The notes beneath the pieces were generated by a model. That model did no database searches and was not told where the DNA came from. It worked only from the letters and a program-made list of their open reading frames with translations. This document shows positions 10,531 through 20,195 of a stretch of DNA of 64,000 nucleotides, in pieces. Each line of letters begins with the position of its first letter. The stretch's first letter is position 1. The stretch covers positions 2,418,001 through 2,482,000 of the forward strand of contig NZ_CP048437.1 of the NCBI RefSeq assembly GCF_010509575.1, given 5' to 3'. The stretch comes from Faecalibacterium duncaniae (lineage in GTDB: Bacteria > Bacillota > Clostridia > Oscillospirales > Ruminococcaceae). The position numbers were made by a program, and so were the translations under genes.

Positions 10531-11514
10531 TCAGGTGTTGGACTGCGGCGGATCAAACCGGCAGCAGCGGATGAAGTGGCCCGGTGTGACCTCCCGCATC
10601 TTCTGGGCCTTTTTGCAGGCTGCAGTGGCATATTTGCAGCGGTCAGCAAAGCGGCAGCCCTCGATCTTCTGGGTGGGGTCAGCCATCATCCCCTCAATGG
10701 CCTCCAGACGCTTGGTGTTCTCATCCAGCTTGGGAATGGCGTTGAACAGCCCCTGGGTGTAGGGGTGGCGCTGCGTGGTCTCAAAGATATCCTCTGCTGT
10801 GCCGTACTCGATGGCCTCACCGGCGTACATGACCATGACCTTTTCGCAAGTCTGGGCCACAACACCCAGATCGTGGGTAATGAGGATCATGGCGGTGTTC
10901 AGCCGCTTCTGCAGTTCGTTGATCAGGCCCAGCATCTGGGCCTGAATGGTCACATCCAGTGCGGTGGTGGGTTCATCGGCAAGGATCAGCTTCGGCTCAC
11001 AGGCCAGCGCAATGGCAATGACGATGCGCTGCTTCATGCCGCCGGAAAACTGATGGGGGTACTCCACCTTGCGCTTTGCAGGGATGCCCACCAACTCCAT
11101 CATCTCGTCCACACGGGCTTCCAGTTGAGCAGTGCTCTGCTCCGGATGATGGATCTTCAGTACCTCCATGATCTGGGCTCCCACGGTCATCACCGGGTTC
11201 AGGGCAGACATGGGATCCTGGAAGATCATGGATACTACACTGCCGCGCATGGCACGGATCTTTTCCTCGGGAGCATTCAGCATATCCACACCGTCCAGCT
11301 TGATGGAGCCGTCGGTCACAAAACCGATGCCTTCCGGCAGAAGCTGGATGACGCTCAGGGCTGTGGTGGTCTTACCGGCACCGGTCTCACCCACCAGACC
11401 CAGCGTCTCGCCGTAGTTCAGATCTAGGTCCAGACCATTGACGGCGTAGACGGTGGAAATTTCGGTATCATATTCAACGCTCAGGTTTTTGACTTCCAGC
11501 AGCTTGTCGCTCAT
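10531..11514 (-). CDS. oligopeptide/dipeptide-type ABC importer ATPase (OppD/DppD-like)
   Basis: A 327-residue ATPase with Walker A GETGAGKTTT, a canonical-type signature FSGGMKQRIVIAIAL, Walker [13 protein letters not shown] and the C-terminal GCRFADRCKYAT oligo_HPY loop. The GMKQR signature is usual for the D subunit, which pairs with the F subunit downstream. The start is one base after the stop of the permease gene. It powers uptake of a peptide-like or oligosaccharide ligand. Confidence 0.93.
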   Translation of the reverse strand: MSDKLLEVKNLSVEYDTEISTVYAVNGLDLDLNYGETLGLVGETGAGKTTTALSVIQLLPEGIGFVTDGSIKLDGVDMLNAPEEKIRAMRGSVVSMIFQDPMSALNPVMTVGAQIMEVLKIHHPEQSTAQLEARVDEMMELVGIPAKRKVEYPHQFSGGMKQRIVIAIALACEPKLILADEPTTALDVTIQAQMLGLINELQKRLNTAMILITHDLGVVAQTCEKVMVMYAGEAIEYGTAEDIFETTQRHPYTQGLFNAIPKLDENTKRLEAIEGMMADPTQKIEGCRFADRCKYATAACKKAQKMREVTPGHFIRCCRFDPPQSNT

Positions 11515-11515
11515 T

Positions 11516-12454
11516 TCAGGCCACCTCTTTCACATTCTTGGTGCGCTTTGCGCGCTTGGTCTTTTTGCCGCTGCCCAATGTGCCGCGCAGCTTCGGGTCG
11601 AGGGCATCGCGCAGAGCGTCGCCGCACATATTGAAGCAGAGCACCACGATGATGATCGCAATGCCGGGAGCAATGGCAATGATGGGCTGGGTGGACAGGT
11701 ACTTATAGCCGCCGCTGACCATTGCGCCCCAGCTGGGAGTCGGGGGCGTGATGCCCATGCCCAGGAAGCTCAGGTTCGCTTCGGCCAGAATGGCACCGCC
11801 CAGGCTGGCGGTCATGCTGACGATGTTGACGGACAGGCAGTTGGGGAACACATGCACCAGCGTGTTGCGGATCCGGGATGCACCGCACAGGGTACCGGCG
11901 GTGACATAATCGGCATTGCGGACGCTCAGCACCTGACCGCGGGTGACACGGGCGTAGCCGGGCACCATCGAGATGCCGATGGCCAGGCAGACATTGCCCA
12001 GGCCCTGACCCAGGATCGCGCCCAGAAACATAGCCAGGATCAGCATGGGCACGGCCATCATGGCATCCATGACACGCATGATGAAGGCATCCACCACGCC
12101 GCCTGCCATGCCGGCGATCAGGCCCAGTGCCATGCCGATGACGCTGGAAATGACCACGGCCACGATACCGACCGTAAAGGAGATGCGGGCACCATAGATG
12201 ATGCGGCTCAGAACATCACGGCCATTGGAGTCAGTGCCCAGCCAGTGCTCGGCAGAGCAGCCCTTCAGAACATTGTAAAGATCATCCTTGTTGGGATCAT
12301 AGGGAGCAATCACCGGAGCAAAGATGGCGATGAGCACCATGATGAGAAGCAAAATTGCGCAGACCACGATGATCTTGCGGCTGAACATGACCCGGAACAC
12401 GCGGGAGGACGTGATACGCTCCAGCAGACCCTTCTTTTTTGTCTTGTTTTCCAC
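11516..12454 (-). CDS. ABC importer permease (OppC/DppC-like)
   Basis: A 312-residue permease with an N-terminal membrane helix, a periplasm-type loop with GTDSNGRDVLSRI typical of the C subunit, then five further helices with an EAA loop (GASRIRNTLVHVFPN). A Lys/Arg-rich tail ends the protein. The start is GTG, eight bases after AAGGAGG; a nearby ATG is in another frame. It follows DppB by 15 bases. Confidence 0.92.
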   Translation of the reverse strand: MENKTKKKGLLERITSSRVFRVMFSRKIIVVCAILLLIMVLIAIFAPVIAPYDPNKDDLYNVLKGCSAEHWLGTDSNGRDVLSRIIYGARISFTVGIVAVVISSVIGMALGLIAGMAGGVVDAFIMRVMDAMMAVPMLILAMFLGAILGQGLGNVCLAIGISMVPGYARVTRGQVLSVRNADYVTAGTLCGASRIRNTLVHVFPNCLSVNIVSMTASLGGAILAEANLSFLGMGITPPTPSWGAMVSGGYKYLSTQPIIAIAPGIAIIIVVLCFNMCGDALRDALDPKLRGTLGSGKKTKRAKRTKNVKEVA

Positions 12455-12469
12455 AGTTCATTCCTCCTT

Positions 12470-13423
12470 TTAGCGGGTGCGGGGATCGATGATGCCGTAC
12501 AGGATATCGACCACGAGGTTGCAGATGGCAACAAAGATGGAGATGATGAGCACGCCGTTCGCCACCAGCATGAAGTCACGGTTGCTGATGCCGTTCATCA
12601 TCACGCTGCCAAGGCCGGGGATGACGAACAGGCTCTCGATCAGGACGGTGGAGCCCACCATGGAGCCCAGGCGCATACCCATGGTGGTGACGATGGGGAT
12701 CATGGAGTTGCGCAGCTGGTGCCTGAAGGTAACATCCTTCTTGGAAACGCCCTTGGCACGGGCGGTGGTCACATAATCCTGCCGCATGACTTCCAGCATG
12801 GAAGAGCGGGTCAGACGGACAAAACCAGCGTTGACACCCAGACTCAGCACAATGATGGGCATGATCATATGGCTGAGCCAGCCGCCAAAATCACGGGTGA
12901 TGGGAACATAGCCGGAACTGGGCAGGACTCGCAGTTTGAGGGCAAACACCAGCATCCCCATCATACCCAGCCAGAACATGGGCATCGAAACGCCGATGTT
13001 GGCAAAGAAGGAGATCACACTGTCAATGGTCTTGCCGCGGTTCTTGGCAGCAATGATGCCGAACAGGATACCGGTGATCGTACCAATGATAAAGGCGGGG
13101 ATCACCATGGTCAGGGTTGTTCCCAGACGGGGCAGGATGATGTCAGCGATCTCAGACTGATAGCTGATGGACTGGCCCATGGTGCCCCGGAACAGGCCGC
13201 CGATCCAGCTGAGATACTGGACGATGACCGGACGATCGAAACCATAAAGGTGGCGGTAATAGGTGATCTGCTCTTCGGTAGCGGTTGCACCCAGATAGTT
13301 GGCTACGGGGTCGCCCGGAACCATCTGGATGAGGGCAAAGACGAACAGAGTGACAAGCAGGATGGTGATGCAGGATTGCACCACACGCTTGCCGATCATT
13401 TTGGCAAGGTTGTTCGATTTCAT
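12470..13423 (-). CDS. ABC importer permease (OppB/DppB-like)
   Basis: Six predicted membrane segments. The N-terminal block ending in FALIQMVPGDPV and the EAA loop with TARAKGVSKKDVTFRHQLRN are diagnostic of the B subunit of peptide/nickel-type importers. The ATG at 13423 has GGAG seven bases away, better than the upstream in-frame ATG at 13435. It is the first permease gene after the binding-protein gene and its hairpin. Confidence 0.92.
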   Translation of the reverse strand: MKSNNLAKMIGKRVVQSCITILLVTLFVFALIQMVPGDPVANYLGATATEEQITYYRHLYGFDRPVIVQYLSWIGGLFRGTMGQSISYQSEIADIILPRLGTTLTMVIPAFIIGTITGILFGIIAAKNRGKTIDSVISFFANIGVSMPMFWLGMMGMLVFALKLRVLPSSGYVPITRDFGGWLSHMIMPIIVLSLGVNAGFVRLTRSSMLEVMRQDYVTTARAKGVSKKDVTFRHQLRNSMIPIVTTMGMRLGSMVGSTVLIESLFVIPGLGSVMMNGISNRDFMLVANGVLIISIFVAICNLVVDILYGIIDPRTR

Positions 13424-13468
13424 AGTTCGCTCCATTTCCTGCGGAACCTTTCTCCCCTTCTAAAACAA

Positions 13469-13496
13469 ATCCCGGCGCAGATCACTGCGCCGGGAT
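13469..13496 (-). terminator. intercistronic hairpin between binding-protein and permease genes
   Basis: A perfect 12-bp stem (13469-13480 with 13485-13496, loop of 4) is followed on the minus strand by TTTGTTTT. It is probably a leaky terminator or 3' stabiliser that lets the binding protein be made in excess over the membrane subunits. Confidence 0.75.
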
Positions 13497-13549
13497 CTGC
13501 CGAAATAAGGAGAAATATATTCCGGTCGTGATACTCTAAAGTTGGTTGC

Positions 13550-15160
13550 TTACTTGTTCAGCCAGCAGGCGGACAGATCCCAACAAGCAGTGAAGGCTTC
13601 GGTTGCGTGATCGTCGATGACGTAATCGTACTTGTACATGGAGGACTTATTCACGTACAGCACGCGGCCAAACAGGCAGGAGCCATCCTCGGCATCGTAG
13701 ATTGCTGCCTGCAGCTCCTTTTCCAGCTTGTGCTTCTCATCGGGATCCATGCAGCGGCGGATCTCCTCCAGCAACTCCATTTCCTTGTCGGGATGCTGGA
13801 TGCCCTTGGCGTAGTAAGCGCCGTTCTTGTCCAGATGACGACCCATGTACAGGCCCAGATCAGGAGCGATGGTTGCAAAGTGGAGCATCAGGCCCTCCCA
13901 GGTGCCATCCTTCATGTACTGGTTGTTGGTTGCGCTGTCCACCTGCTGGATGTTGCAGTGGATGCCCACCTCGTCCAGCATGTTGGCAATGGCCGTCAGC
14001 ATATCGGACATGCCGCTGATGGTGATAATGTTGGTGGTAAAACCATCGGCATAACCAGCCTCTGCCAGCAGGGACTTTGCCTTCTCCGGATCATAGGTAA
14101 AATGATTCAGGCTGTCGTTGTAGGTAGCGGAACCGGGAACTGCCCACTGGTCAGTCATCTGTGCCATGCCCATCAGGAATGCGGCGTTAATGGCATCCAC
14201 ATCGATGGCGTAGCACAGGGCGCGGCGGACACGGGCATCGGCCCAGGGGCCGTCAATGGCACTGTTGGGGATCAGACCCAGACTCTCGACACCCATGCCG
14301 TTCTGGTTATCTTCCTTGACGTAGATGCCTGCACCGTCCAGCTGCTGCAGGATGGTGGGATTGGCCAGACCTACCCAGTACATATCGTACTCGTTGGCCT
14401 GGAAAGCAGTGTTTGCGGTGCTGGACTCAGTGACAAGGGTCACCTCCACGGAATCCAGATAGGGCAGGCCCTCCTTCCAGTAATTCTCGTTCTTGGTGTA
14501 GATGGCGTAGGCGTTGTTCTCGAACTCGCTCAGCTGGAAGGGGCCGGTGCCGCAGGTGGCGGCATCCAGGCTGCTGGGGTTCTCCAGTGCCTTGGGGCTC
14601 ATGTAGTAGACGAAGAAGCCCACAGATTCCAGCGTGGAGGAGTTGGGCTCTGCCATCATCATCTTGATGTGGGTGTCATCAATGACCTCACAGGAAGCGA
14701 TGTTTGCGGTCTCGGTACGGTTGTTGGCCTGATACTCCTCGATGTTGCGCTTGACGGCCTCTGCATTGAAAGGCTCACCGTCGGCGAAATTGACGCCCTC
14801 CCGCAGAGTCCAGGTAATGCTCAGCTCATCGGTGTTCACATCCCACTCCGTTGCCAGATTGGGGATCATATTGCCCTCGGCATCATAGCTGGTCAGGCTT
14901 TCATAAGAAAGCGTCAGGTAGTAAATGGCCGCGTTGCCGGTGGCACGGGGGGTGTAACCGGGGGTGGCAATGGGGCTGGAATAGCACAGGCGCAGGGTAC
15001 CGCCTGCCTTGGGCTCACCGGTTGCTACTGCACTGGCAGCAGTGGAGCCAGCCGTGCCGGCTGCGGTGGAACTGGAAGAGCCGCCGCACGCGGCCAGTGT
15101 CAGGGCCGTTGCAGAAATGCCCATAGCCTTGAGGAAGTTCCGACGAGAGATACGTTTCAT
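13550..15160 (-). CDS. ABC importer substrate-binding lipoprotein, SBP family 5 (Opp/Dpp type)
   Basis: A 536-residue family 5 binding protein. The N-terminus has a twin-arginine-like SRRNFLKA followed by a hydrophobic stretch and lipobox LAAC near residue 24, then an Ala/Ser/Thr-rich linker. The mature part has family 5 features such as WTLREGVNFADGEPFNAEAV and the ARVRRALCYAIDV block. GGAG precedes the ATG. It is the first gene of the long minus-strand operon, so its ligand is probably what the downstream hydrolases process. Family 5 proteins bind peptides, but some bind oligosaccharides or glycosides, which the downstream GH1 and ROK genes would suit. Confidence 0.92.
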   Translation of the reverse strand: MKRISRRNFLKAMGISATALTLAACGGSSSSTAAGTAGSTAASAVATGEPKAGGTLRLCYSSPIATPGYTPRATGNAAIYYLTLSYESLTSYDAEGNMIPNLATEWDVNTDELSITWTLREGVNFADGEPFNAEAVKRNIEEYQANNRTETANIASCEVIDDTHIKMMMAEPNSSTLESVGFFVYYMSPKALENPSSLDAATCGTGPFQLSEFENNAYAIYTKNENYWKEGLPYLDSVEVTLVTESSTANTAFQANEYDMYWVGLANPTILQQLDGAGIYVKEDNQNGMGVESLGLIPNSAIDGPWADARVRRALCYAIDVDAINAAFLMGMAQMTDQWAVPGSATYNDSLNHFTYDPEKAKSLLAEAGYADGFTTNIITISGMSDMLTAIANMLDEVGIHCNIQQVDSATNNQYMKDGTWEGLMLHFATIAPDLGLYMGRHLDKNGAYYAKGIQHPDKEMELLEEIRRCMDPDEKHKLEKELQAAIYDAEDGSCLFGRVLYVNKSSMYKYDYVIDDHATEAFTACWDLSACWLNK

Positions 15161-15375
15161 AGTGGTTTCTCCTTCTTGTCCTTCTTATTCTTACGTTCAT
15201 CTGCACGGTTCTGTGTCTGCCGTGCTTTTGTTGTATTTAGTTTAACGCACCGGAAGCTTTTCCAGCTACCAAAAAACCGAAACTAATTTTTCATTTTCCG
15301 TGTTCCTGTTCCGAGAGCTGCAGCATTTTTTCAAGTTTCCGACCTCTGTTTTTCATTTTCAGAGGTTTCTTCTGT
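15161..15375. other. AT-rich control region upstream of the ABC importer operon
   Basis: No gene is seen. The sequence TTTTTCATTTTC occurs twice, at 15287-15298 and 15349-15360, and an imperfect palindrome (CCGGAAGCTTTTCCAG) lies at 15250-15265. On the minus strand a possible -10 TAAACT lies near 15240. These could be binding sites for the AraC-type response regulator encoded at 16795-18366, but the match is by position only. Confidence 0.35.
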
Positions 15376-15415
15376 CCGAAAAAACGAAAACAGGGCCGGT
15401 CTCCCAGCCCTGCCT
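15376..15415 (-). terminator. intrinsic terminator after the binding-lipoprotein gene
   Basis: On the minus strand CAGGGC pairs with GCCCTG (15391-15396 with 15407-15412), extended by AACAGG/CCTGTT, and runs into TTTTCGTTTTTT. It ends the kinase-regulator-lipoprotein transcript. Confidence 0.75.
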
Positions 15416-15418
15416 GTT

Positions 15419-16798
15419 TCAGTGCGATGCGTTCAGCCAGTTATCCAATGCGCTTTGTTTTGCCTGAAGGATCTCCTGTATTCCGGCCTGTTCCAGTTTT
15501 TCCAAAAACTCCGGGAGTGCCTCTTCCGAATCCAGATAGCCGCACATCAGCCCATTGTGATAGCTATTCTTCAGTGCCCGGCAGGCATCCAGCTTTGCGG
15601 CAACTGCACTGTTGTTGAAGCTGAACCCATAGGCCGGAGAGACCCATTGCGGCTGCTCGTCTGTTTCCGGCAGCAGTCCGCTGGCGTTGAGATACAGATT
15701 CTGCCACGGATGGAACTGCTCCTCTTTCCCATCTCCGTTCGCAAAGAGATCGTAGCAGGATGCATCTGTGTACAACAGTTCAAGAAGCGCCAGTGCCTCC
15801 CTGCGGTGGCTGTTGGTCACCGGCAGGCACCAGCTCTCCGCCGGGATAGAGCCGTTCTGAATGGTCGGCCCCAGCGGGATGGCAGTCAGCTCTGTGCCAC
15901 AGGCCCGGGTGTAGCAGTCCAGTGAATCCCGGTTGAGTCGTGCAAAAAAGCCGAAGCTGTTGCCCAGCCGCATCCGATCGGTGGCCGGTTCATCCCTCAG
16001 GCTGGCATTCCGCAGGATCAATCCTTCCTGATACCACTGATGCATCGTTCTGCAAAGTCTGCTGTAAGCATCCGCGGCATACCAGTTGACAACGGTGGTG
16101 CCGCTTTCTTCGGTCAGAACACCAAAGGTATCTCCCAGAGGATCCAGTTCCGGAAAAGGAAAAACCTGTCCATTATCCGGCAGGACCCCCTCTGCATTGG
16201 GCCGACGCTGCCTGACCTGCATCAGCAGGTCGTGCAGAGCATCCAGATCCGTGATCTTCTCCGGCTTGGCCCCCAGCTCCCGCATCCAGTCGACCCGGGC
16301 CAGAAAGCCGATCTGATACATCGAGACTGCCCGTGCCGGGACCGCATAGATACGGCGGTAATAGGTTCTACTCGCCCACTGCTGCTCTGAGAACAGAGCT
16401 TTCAGCCCGGGATATTCTTCCAGAAGCGCACTCAGGGGCAGGATGCAGTTCTGATTCAGGTAAACATCCAGCGGCTGATTCTCTGTGAGGAAAAACAGAT
16501 CCGGCATGGTCTGGCAGACCATCCGTTTCCACAGCTCTTCAGAGTAATTGGTGGGTGCCACCTGCTCGATGGAAACGCTGAAGCCCAGCTTCTGCTTTGT
16601 GACTTCGCTCAGCGCCGCCGAAATGCGGACACAGGCAGTTTCATCCGATTGGCCCGGCATCAGCACTGTGACCATGGGCCCTGTTCCGCTTTCTGCCGCC
16701 GATTCCGCCCGCTCCCCGCAGCCGGCAAGCAGAGCTGCTCCGGCTGCAGCACCAGTCAGCTGTAAAAATGTCCTGCGAGCCATCCTTGTTTCTCTCAT
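15419..16798 (-). CDS. extracellular solute-binding lipoprotein coupled to a two-component system
   Basis: A 459-residue family 1-like binding protein. The N-terminus has MARRTFLQLTGAAAG and a lipobox LLAGC near residue 26. The mature part has the features of sugar-type binding proteins of Firmicutes, such as PDLFFLTENQPLDVYLNQ. Its ATG overlaps the response-regulator stop as ATGA and no permease genes adjoin it. In YesM/YesN-type systems an orphan binding protein often presents the ligand to the sensor kinase; that role is likely here but unproven. Confidence 0.82.
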   Translation of the reverse strand: MRETRMARRTFLQLTGAAAGAALLAGCGERAESAAESGTGPMVTVLMPGQSDETACVRISAALSEVTKQKLGFSVSIEQVAPTNYSEELWKRMVCQTMPDLFFLTENQPLDVYLNQNCILPLSALLEEYPGLKALFSEQQWASRTYYRRIYAVPARAVSMYQIGFLARVDWMRELGAKPEKITDLDALHDLLMQVRQRRPNAEGVLPDNGQVFPFPELDPLGDTFGVLTEESGTTVVNWYAADAYSRLCRTMHQWYQEGLILRNASLRDEPATDRMRLGNSFGFFARLNRDSLDCYTRACGTELTAIPLGPTIQNGSIPAESWCLPVTNSHRREALALLELLYTDASCYDLFANGDGKEEQFHPWQNLYLNASGLLPETDEQPQWVSPAYGFSFNNSAVAAKLDACRALKNSYHNGLMCGYLDSEEALPEFLEKLEQAGIQEILQAKQSALDNWLNASH

Positions 16799-18366
16799 AA
16801 TGCTGCGCTGCGCTCCTCCTGTGGGGTCTTGTGATAGAACTTCTTATACGAAGTGGAGAAATGCCCGAAATTCGTATACCCGACCTTGGCCGCGATCAGG
16901 CTGATGGGCAGATTGGTGGTGCAGAGCAGGCTCTGGGCCTCCTGCATTTTCTGCTGAATGATATAATCCTTCAGGTTCATGCCGGTCTCTTTCTTAAAAA
17001 GCCGGGCCATGTAATCCGGATTCAGGTGGACAGCCTCGGCCAGTTCTTCCCGGCGCAGCTCGTTTTCCAGATGCTCGGCAATATAAGCCATAATGATCTC
17101 CACGGTGCTCTGGCTGCTTTCTTCCGTTTCGCTATCCCAGACCGAGGCCACATAATGGACCAACGCCTTCATATCCGGCACGGTCTTCATGCCGTTGCGG
17201 TAAAGTTCCAACGCTTCAGGCTCCCGGAACATATCGTCCTGCCGTTTCTTTTCCGGCAAGGAGAAGAGCATCTGCATAAAATCCTGATAAAAATACCGCA
17301 AGGTCTGGCTGTTCAGCTGATTGTTGGCCGTCAGCTTGTCCAACAGCTGGCAGGCTTCCTGCTCCATTGCCTGCGCACATCCCGCCTGCAGCAGCTTCTG
17401 CCATGCACCGATCTGCGGAATACGGAACACTTCCGGCGCTTTTTCCGCTGGGCGGCCCAGCAGAACACCGCTTTTCAGGGCCACGTTCTCGCTCCGTTGC
17501 TGCAGCAGCTTCTGGTAGATCTCCGGTACCTGTTCAAAGGGCTGCGGCCCCTCCGGATAAAAGGCCGCTTCACAGTGGATATACTGCGCACACGCACTTT
17601 GCAGATAATTCAGCTGCCGGGTGATATAGTCTGCCTCCAGCGGCTCCCCCACCCGGCTTTGCAGCACCAGAACGAGACACTGCTCCGCAGGGATCGCCAC
17701 CGTTACACTGAGCACCTGCAGCGGCGTGAACACCTCGCTGCTCATATTCCCCACTGCCGTGCTCAGCAGGCTCAGCTCCCACGGCTCCTCGCCTTGCTTC
17801 CAGCGCAGCGGCTGCATCAGGGCAACCCAGCATTCCCGCTCCCGCCGGGGCACAAGGCTCAGTTCTTCAAACGCGGTCAGGCTGCTTCCCGGTGCGTTGC
17901 CCAACAGAAAGCCCCGCAGCATAGTCTCCACGATCTCCTTTTTCTGGTCGTCAAAAACAGCGCCCCTGCTCTGCAGTTCCAGCGCCGCCCATTCCTCCTT
18001 TACATTATCCAGCGCACGGCTCACTGCATCCACCACCTGCTCGTAAGGGGCGGGCTGCATGATATAGTCAAAACCGCCCAGCCGCAGTGCCTCCTGTGCA
18101 TATTTGAACTCAGCATGGGCTGTCAGGAAGATGCAGCGGGTGGTCATCCCTCGCTGCCGGAGCCAGTCCAACAGATCCAGCCCGCTTTCCATGGGCATTT
18201 CAATATCGCAGAGCATGACTTCGGCCTCCTGCCGCAGCAGGCTGGCCTTGGCATCCACAGCGTTCAGAGCCGTATCCACCACAGTAAATCCCATTGCTGC
18301 CCAGTTGGTGCAGTGCAAAAGCCCCTGCACCACGGTGCTTTGATCGTCTACGATCAGCAGTTTCAT
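16795..18366 (-). CDS. response regulator with AraC-type DNA-binding domain (YesN-like)
   Basis: A 523-residue regulator. The receiver domain starts MKLLIVDDQSTVV with the phospho-acceptor Asp in MLCDIEMP (about residue 54) and a Lys in the last loop. A long middle segment of about 270 residues follows, then two AraC helix-turn-helix motifs at the C-terminus, with LAEAVHLNPDYMARLFKKETG and the final GYTNFGHFSTSYKKFYHKTP. Start and stop both overlap neighbours as ATGA, so kinase, regulator and lipoprotein are translationally coupled. Its targets may include the importer operon at 13550-15160. Confidence 0.92.
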   Translation of the reverse strand: MKLLIVDDQSTVVQGLLHCTNWAAMGFTVVDTALNAVDAKASLLRQEAEVMLCDIEMPMESGLDLLDWLRQRGMTTRCIFLTAHAEFKYAQEALRLGGFDYIMQPAPYEQVVDAVSRALDNVKEEWAALELQSRGAVFDDQKKEIVETMLRGFLLGNAPGSSLTAFEELSLVPRRERECWVALMQPLRWKQGEEPWELSLLSTAVGNMSSEVFTPLQVLSVTVAIPAEQCLVLVLQSRVGEPLEADYITRQLNYLQSACAQYIHCEAAFYPEGPQPFEQVPEIYQKLLQQRSENVALKSGVLLGRPAEKAPEVFRIPQIGAWQKLLQAGCAQAMEQEACQLLDKLTANNQLNSQTLRYFYQDFMQMLFSLPEKKRQDDMFREPEALELYRNGMKTVPDMKALVHYVASVWDSETEESSQSTVEIIMAYIAEHLENELRREELAEAVHLNPDYMARLFKKETGMNLKDYIIQQKMQEAQSLLCTTNLPISLIAAKVGYTNFGHFSTSYKKFYHKTPQEERSAAL

Positions 18367-20084
18367 GCTGTTTCTCCTTCCTTCTTCTGTAAGACCGGAT
18401 CTATCGGCAGGAACAGCTCCACCCTGGCACCGCCGCCCCGGCGGTTATTGGTAAAGGCGATGGCTGCCTGCTCCCCATAGAGCAGCTGCAGCCGCCGTAC
18501 CACATTGAACAGCCCGACGTGCTGTCCATTCTCCTCCTGCGGGGCTGCACTGTTCAGCTGCTTCAGATCCCCTGCCGTAAAGCCTGTGCCATTGTCCGCC
18601 ACCGAAAGATCCGCCATGCAGCCCTCTTCCGTTTCGAGGAGCTTTGCAGTGATCGTGATCTTCAGCGTTTTGCCGATCATCTTGCCGTGCTTGACGCTGT
18701 TCTCCACCAGCGTCAGCAGCGAGACCGGCGGCAAGGGCAATTCGCTGAGCTCCGGGTCGATCTCGCATACTACCTCCACGGGATCGTTCTGCCCCACGCT
18801 GGAAAGTTCCGCATAATTGCAGCACTGCTCGATCTCAGTGTGCAAAGGCGTTGTGGTCGCTGTAAAAGAGAGGATATAGCGCAGATACCGGCTCAGCAGC
18901 AGGATCAGCTGCTGGGCATCCTCGCGGCTGCCGGTCTGCACCATGGCATAGACACTTTTCAGGCAGTTGAGCACAAAGTGGGGCCGGATCTGCAGCTTAA
19001 GGGCGGTCATCTCGTTGCGGCGGGCTTCCAGCTCCTTTTCGTAACCGTCGATCTTCAGCTGGGTGATCTGGTCGATCATCCGGTTGAAGGTCTCGTTCAC
19101 CTGCGTAAACTCAGCGTTGCGATAATCCACACTGGAGCGCACCGAAAGTTCACCGCGGCCGATTCTGTCCATGGTGCTCACCAACGCCGTCATAGGGGCA
19201 AAGATCTCCTGCTTCATATAGAACAGGAGGAACGGGATCGCCAGCAGAACAAAAACAGCGCCCATCACCAGCAAGATCTGATACGGCGCAAAGTCCACCC
19301 CGAAATGCTGGTAGGGAACCAGATACAATACCGTCAGCGCTTTGACCTGTTTGCGCACCACCAGTCGGCTGTCCCTGCCCACCTTTGTCAGGCAATACCC
19401 TGCGCTGTTCCATTCCATCTTTGTGGGCAGAAGGTTGGCATCCCCTACCAACACATTGCCGCTGTCGTTCATCACAATGACCCGGCCGTCCAGCCCATAG
19501 TCTTTCACCAGTTCTTCAAACACCAGCCGCAGATCCACCGCAGCGGTCAGGCTGGCTTTCTGGTAGAAAACACTGCGCAGCAGGTAAAGCCGCTGGCCGA
19601 TGGTGCGCAGATACCATCCCTTTGTCACCATTTTATTGGTCTGGCCCGGCTGGCCGAGATACGCTTCCAGATTCAGTTTCTGCTTGAGCTGCTGGGCAGC
19701 TGCACCGTAGCGCCCCACATACAGGTTGCCTGAGCCGCTGCGCAGCACCACACCCATCAGGACATCGTTGGCAGCCAATACCGCCGGAAACCCCTGTGCG
19801 ATCTCATAAGCATCCAGGTAGGCGCGGGTGCGGTCGGTCTGTTCGCTCAGGCTGCGAAAGGTCGCATCGTTCAGTGACAGATTGAGCAGGTAGTTTTCCA
19901 CCGAATCTAGCTGATTCTCAAAATTTGTGGTAAACATATCAAGGCCACCGGATGCCGCAGCTGCCAGCCGATTGCGGTTATAAAGCCCTGAAAAAAAGAG
20001 CAGCAGCCCCAGCAGAATACCAATGGGAATGGCGATTCCCAGAAAGATCATTACAAGCTGCCTGCGTAATGATGGTCGTTCCAT
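18363..20084 (-). CDS. sensor histidine kinase, YesM-like (HPK7 class)
   Basis: A 573-residue membrane kinase. An N-terminal helix (about 10-35), an extracellular sensing region of roughly 235 residues and a second helix near 275-295 precede a HAMP domain with RIGRGELSVRSS. The phospho-acceptor His sits in QIRPHFVLNCLK and the ATP-binding domain has VENSVKHGK and DNGTGF. This is the His_kinase/HATPase arrangement of YesM/LytS-type sensors. AGGAGG is 12 bases before the ATG. It senses an extracellular solute, perhaps through the coupled lipoprotein. Confidence 0.92.
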   Translation of the reverse strand: MERPSLRRQLVMIFLGIAIPIGILLGLLLFFSGLYNRNRLAAAASGGLDMFTTNFENQLDSVENYLLNLSLNDATFRSLSEQTDRTRAYLDAYEIAQGFPAVLAANDVLMGVVLRSGSGNLYVGRYGAAAQQLKQKLNLEAYLGQPGQTNKMVTKGWYLRTIGQRLYLLRSVFYQKASLTAAVDLRLVFEELVKDYGLDGRVIVMNDSGNVLVGDANLLPTKMEWNSAGYCLTKVGRDSRLVVRKQVKALTVLYLVPYQHFGVDFAPYQILLVMGAVFVLLAIPFLLFYMKQEIFAPMTALVSTMDRIGRGELSVRSSVDYRNAEFTQVNETFNRMIDQITQLKIDGYEKELEARRNEMTALKLQIRPHFVLNCLKSVYAMVQTGSREDAQQLILLLSRYLRYILSFTATTTPLHTEIEQCCNYAELSSVGQNDPVEVVCEIDPELSELPLPPVSLLTLVENSVKHGKMIGKTLKITITAKLLETEEGCMADLSVADNGTGFTAGDLKQLNSAAPQEENGQHVGLFNVVRRLQLLYGEQAAIAFTNNRRGGGARVELFLPIDPVLQKKEGETA

Positions 20085-20106
20085 TTATTTTCAAACCTCC
20101 TGCTGC

Positions 20107-20135
20107 TTGCATCCTGCGGAAAATGCGATTATAAT
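20107..20135 (+). promoter_or_regulatory. promoter of the thioesterase gene, overlapping a divergent -10
   Basis: TTGCAT (20107-20112), 17-base spacer, TATAAT (20130-20135). On the minus strand a second TATAAT is formed by 20128-20133, so the divergent kinase operon probably starts from an overlapping promoter, though its -35 is poor. Confidence 0.75.
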
Positions 20136-20156
20136 AAAAACCGTCCAAGTCATTCC

Positions 20157-20170
20157 GTACAACGTTGTAC
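20157..20170. promoter_or_regulatory. LacI-type operator (perfect palindrome)
   Basis: GTACAACGTTGTAC is a perfect 14-base palindrome with a central CG, the usual form of LacI-family operators. It lies between the thioesterase promoter and its start codon, where bound repressor would block elongation. A 12-of-14 match lies in the promoter of the atuA operon at 21876-21889. The LacI-family gene at 20645-21685 lies between the two. Confidence 0.72.
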
Positions 20171-20195
20171 CACAATCAAAAAGAAGAGGCTCCTT

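Noticed and set aside
11453..13531. Plus-strand open frame of 692 codons rich in His, Gln and Asp
   Set aside because: It is the antisense shadow of the DppB/DppC permease genes; the odd composition is what hydrophobic codons give on the other strand.
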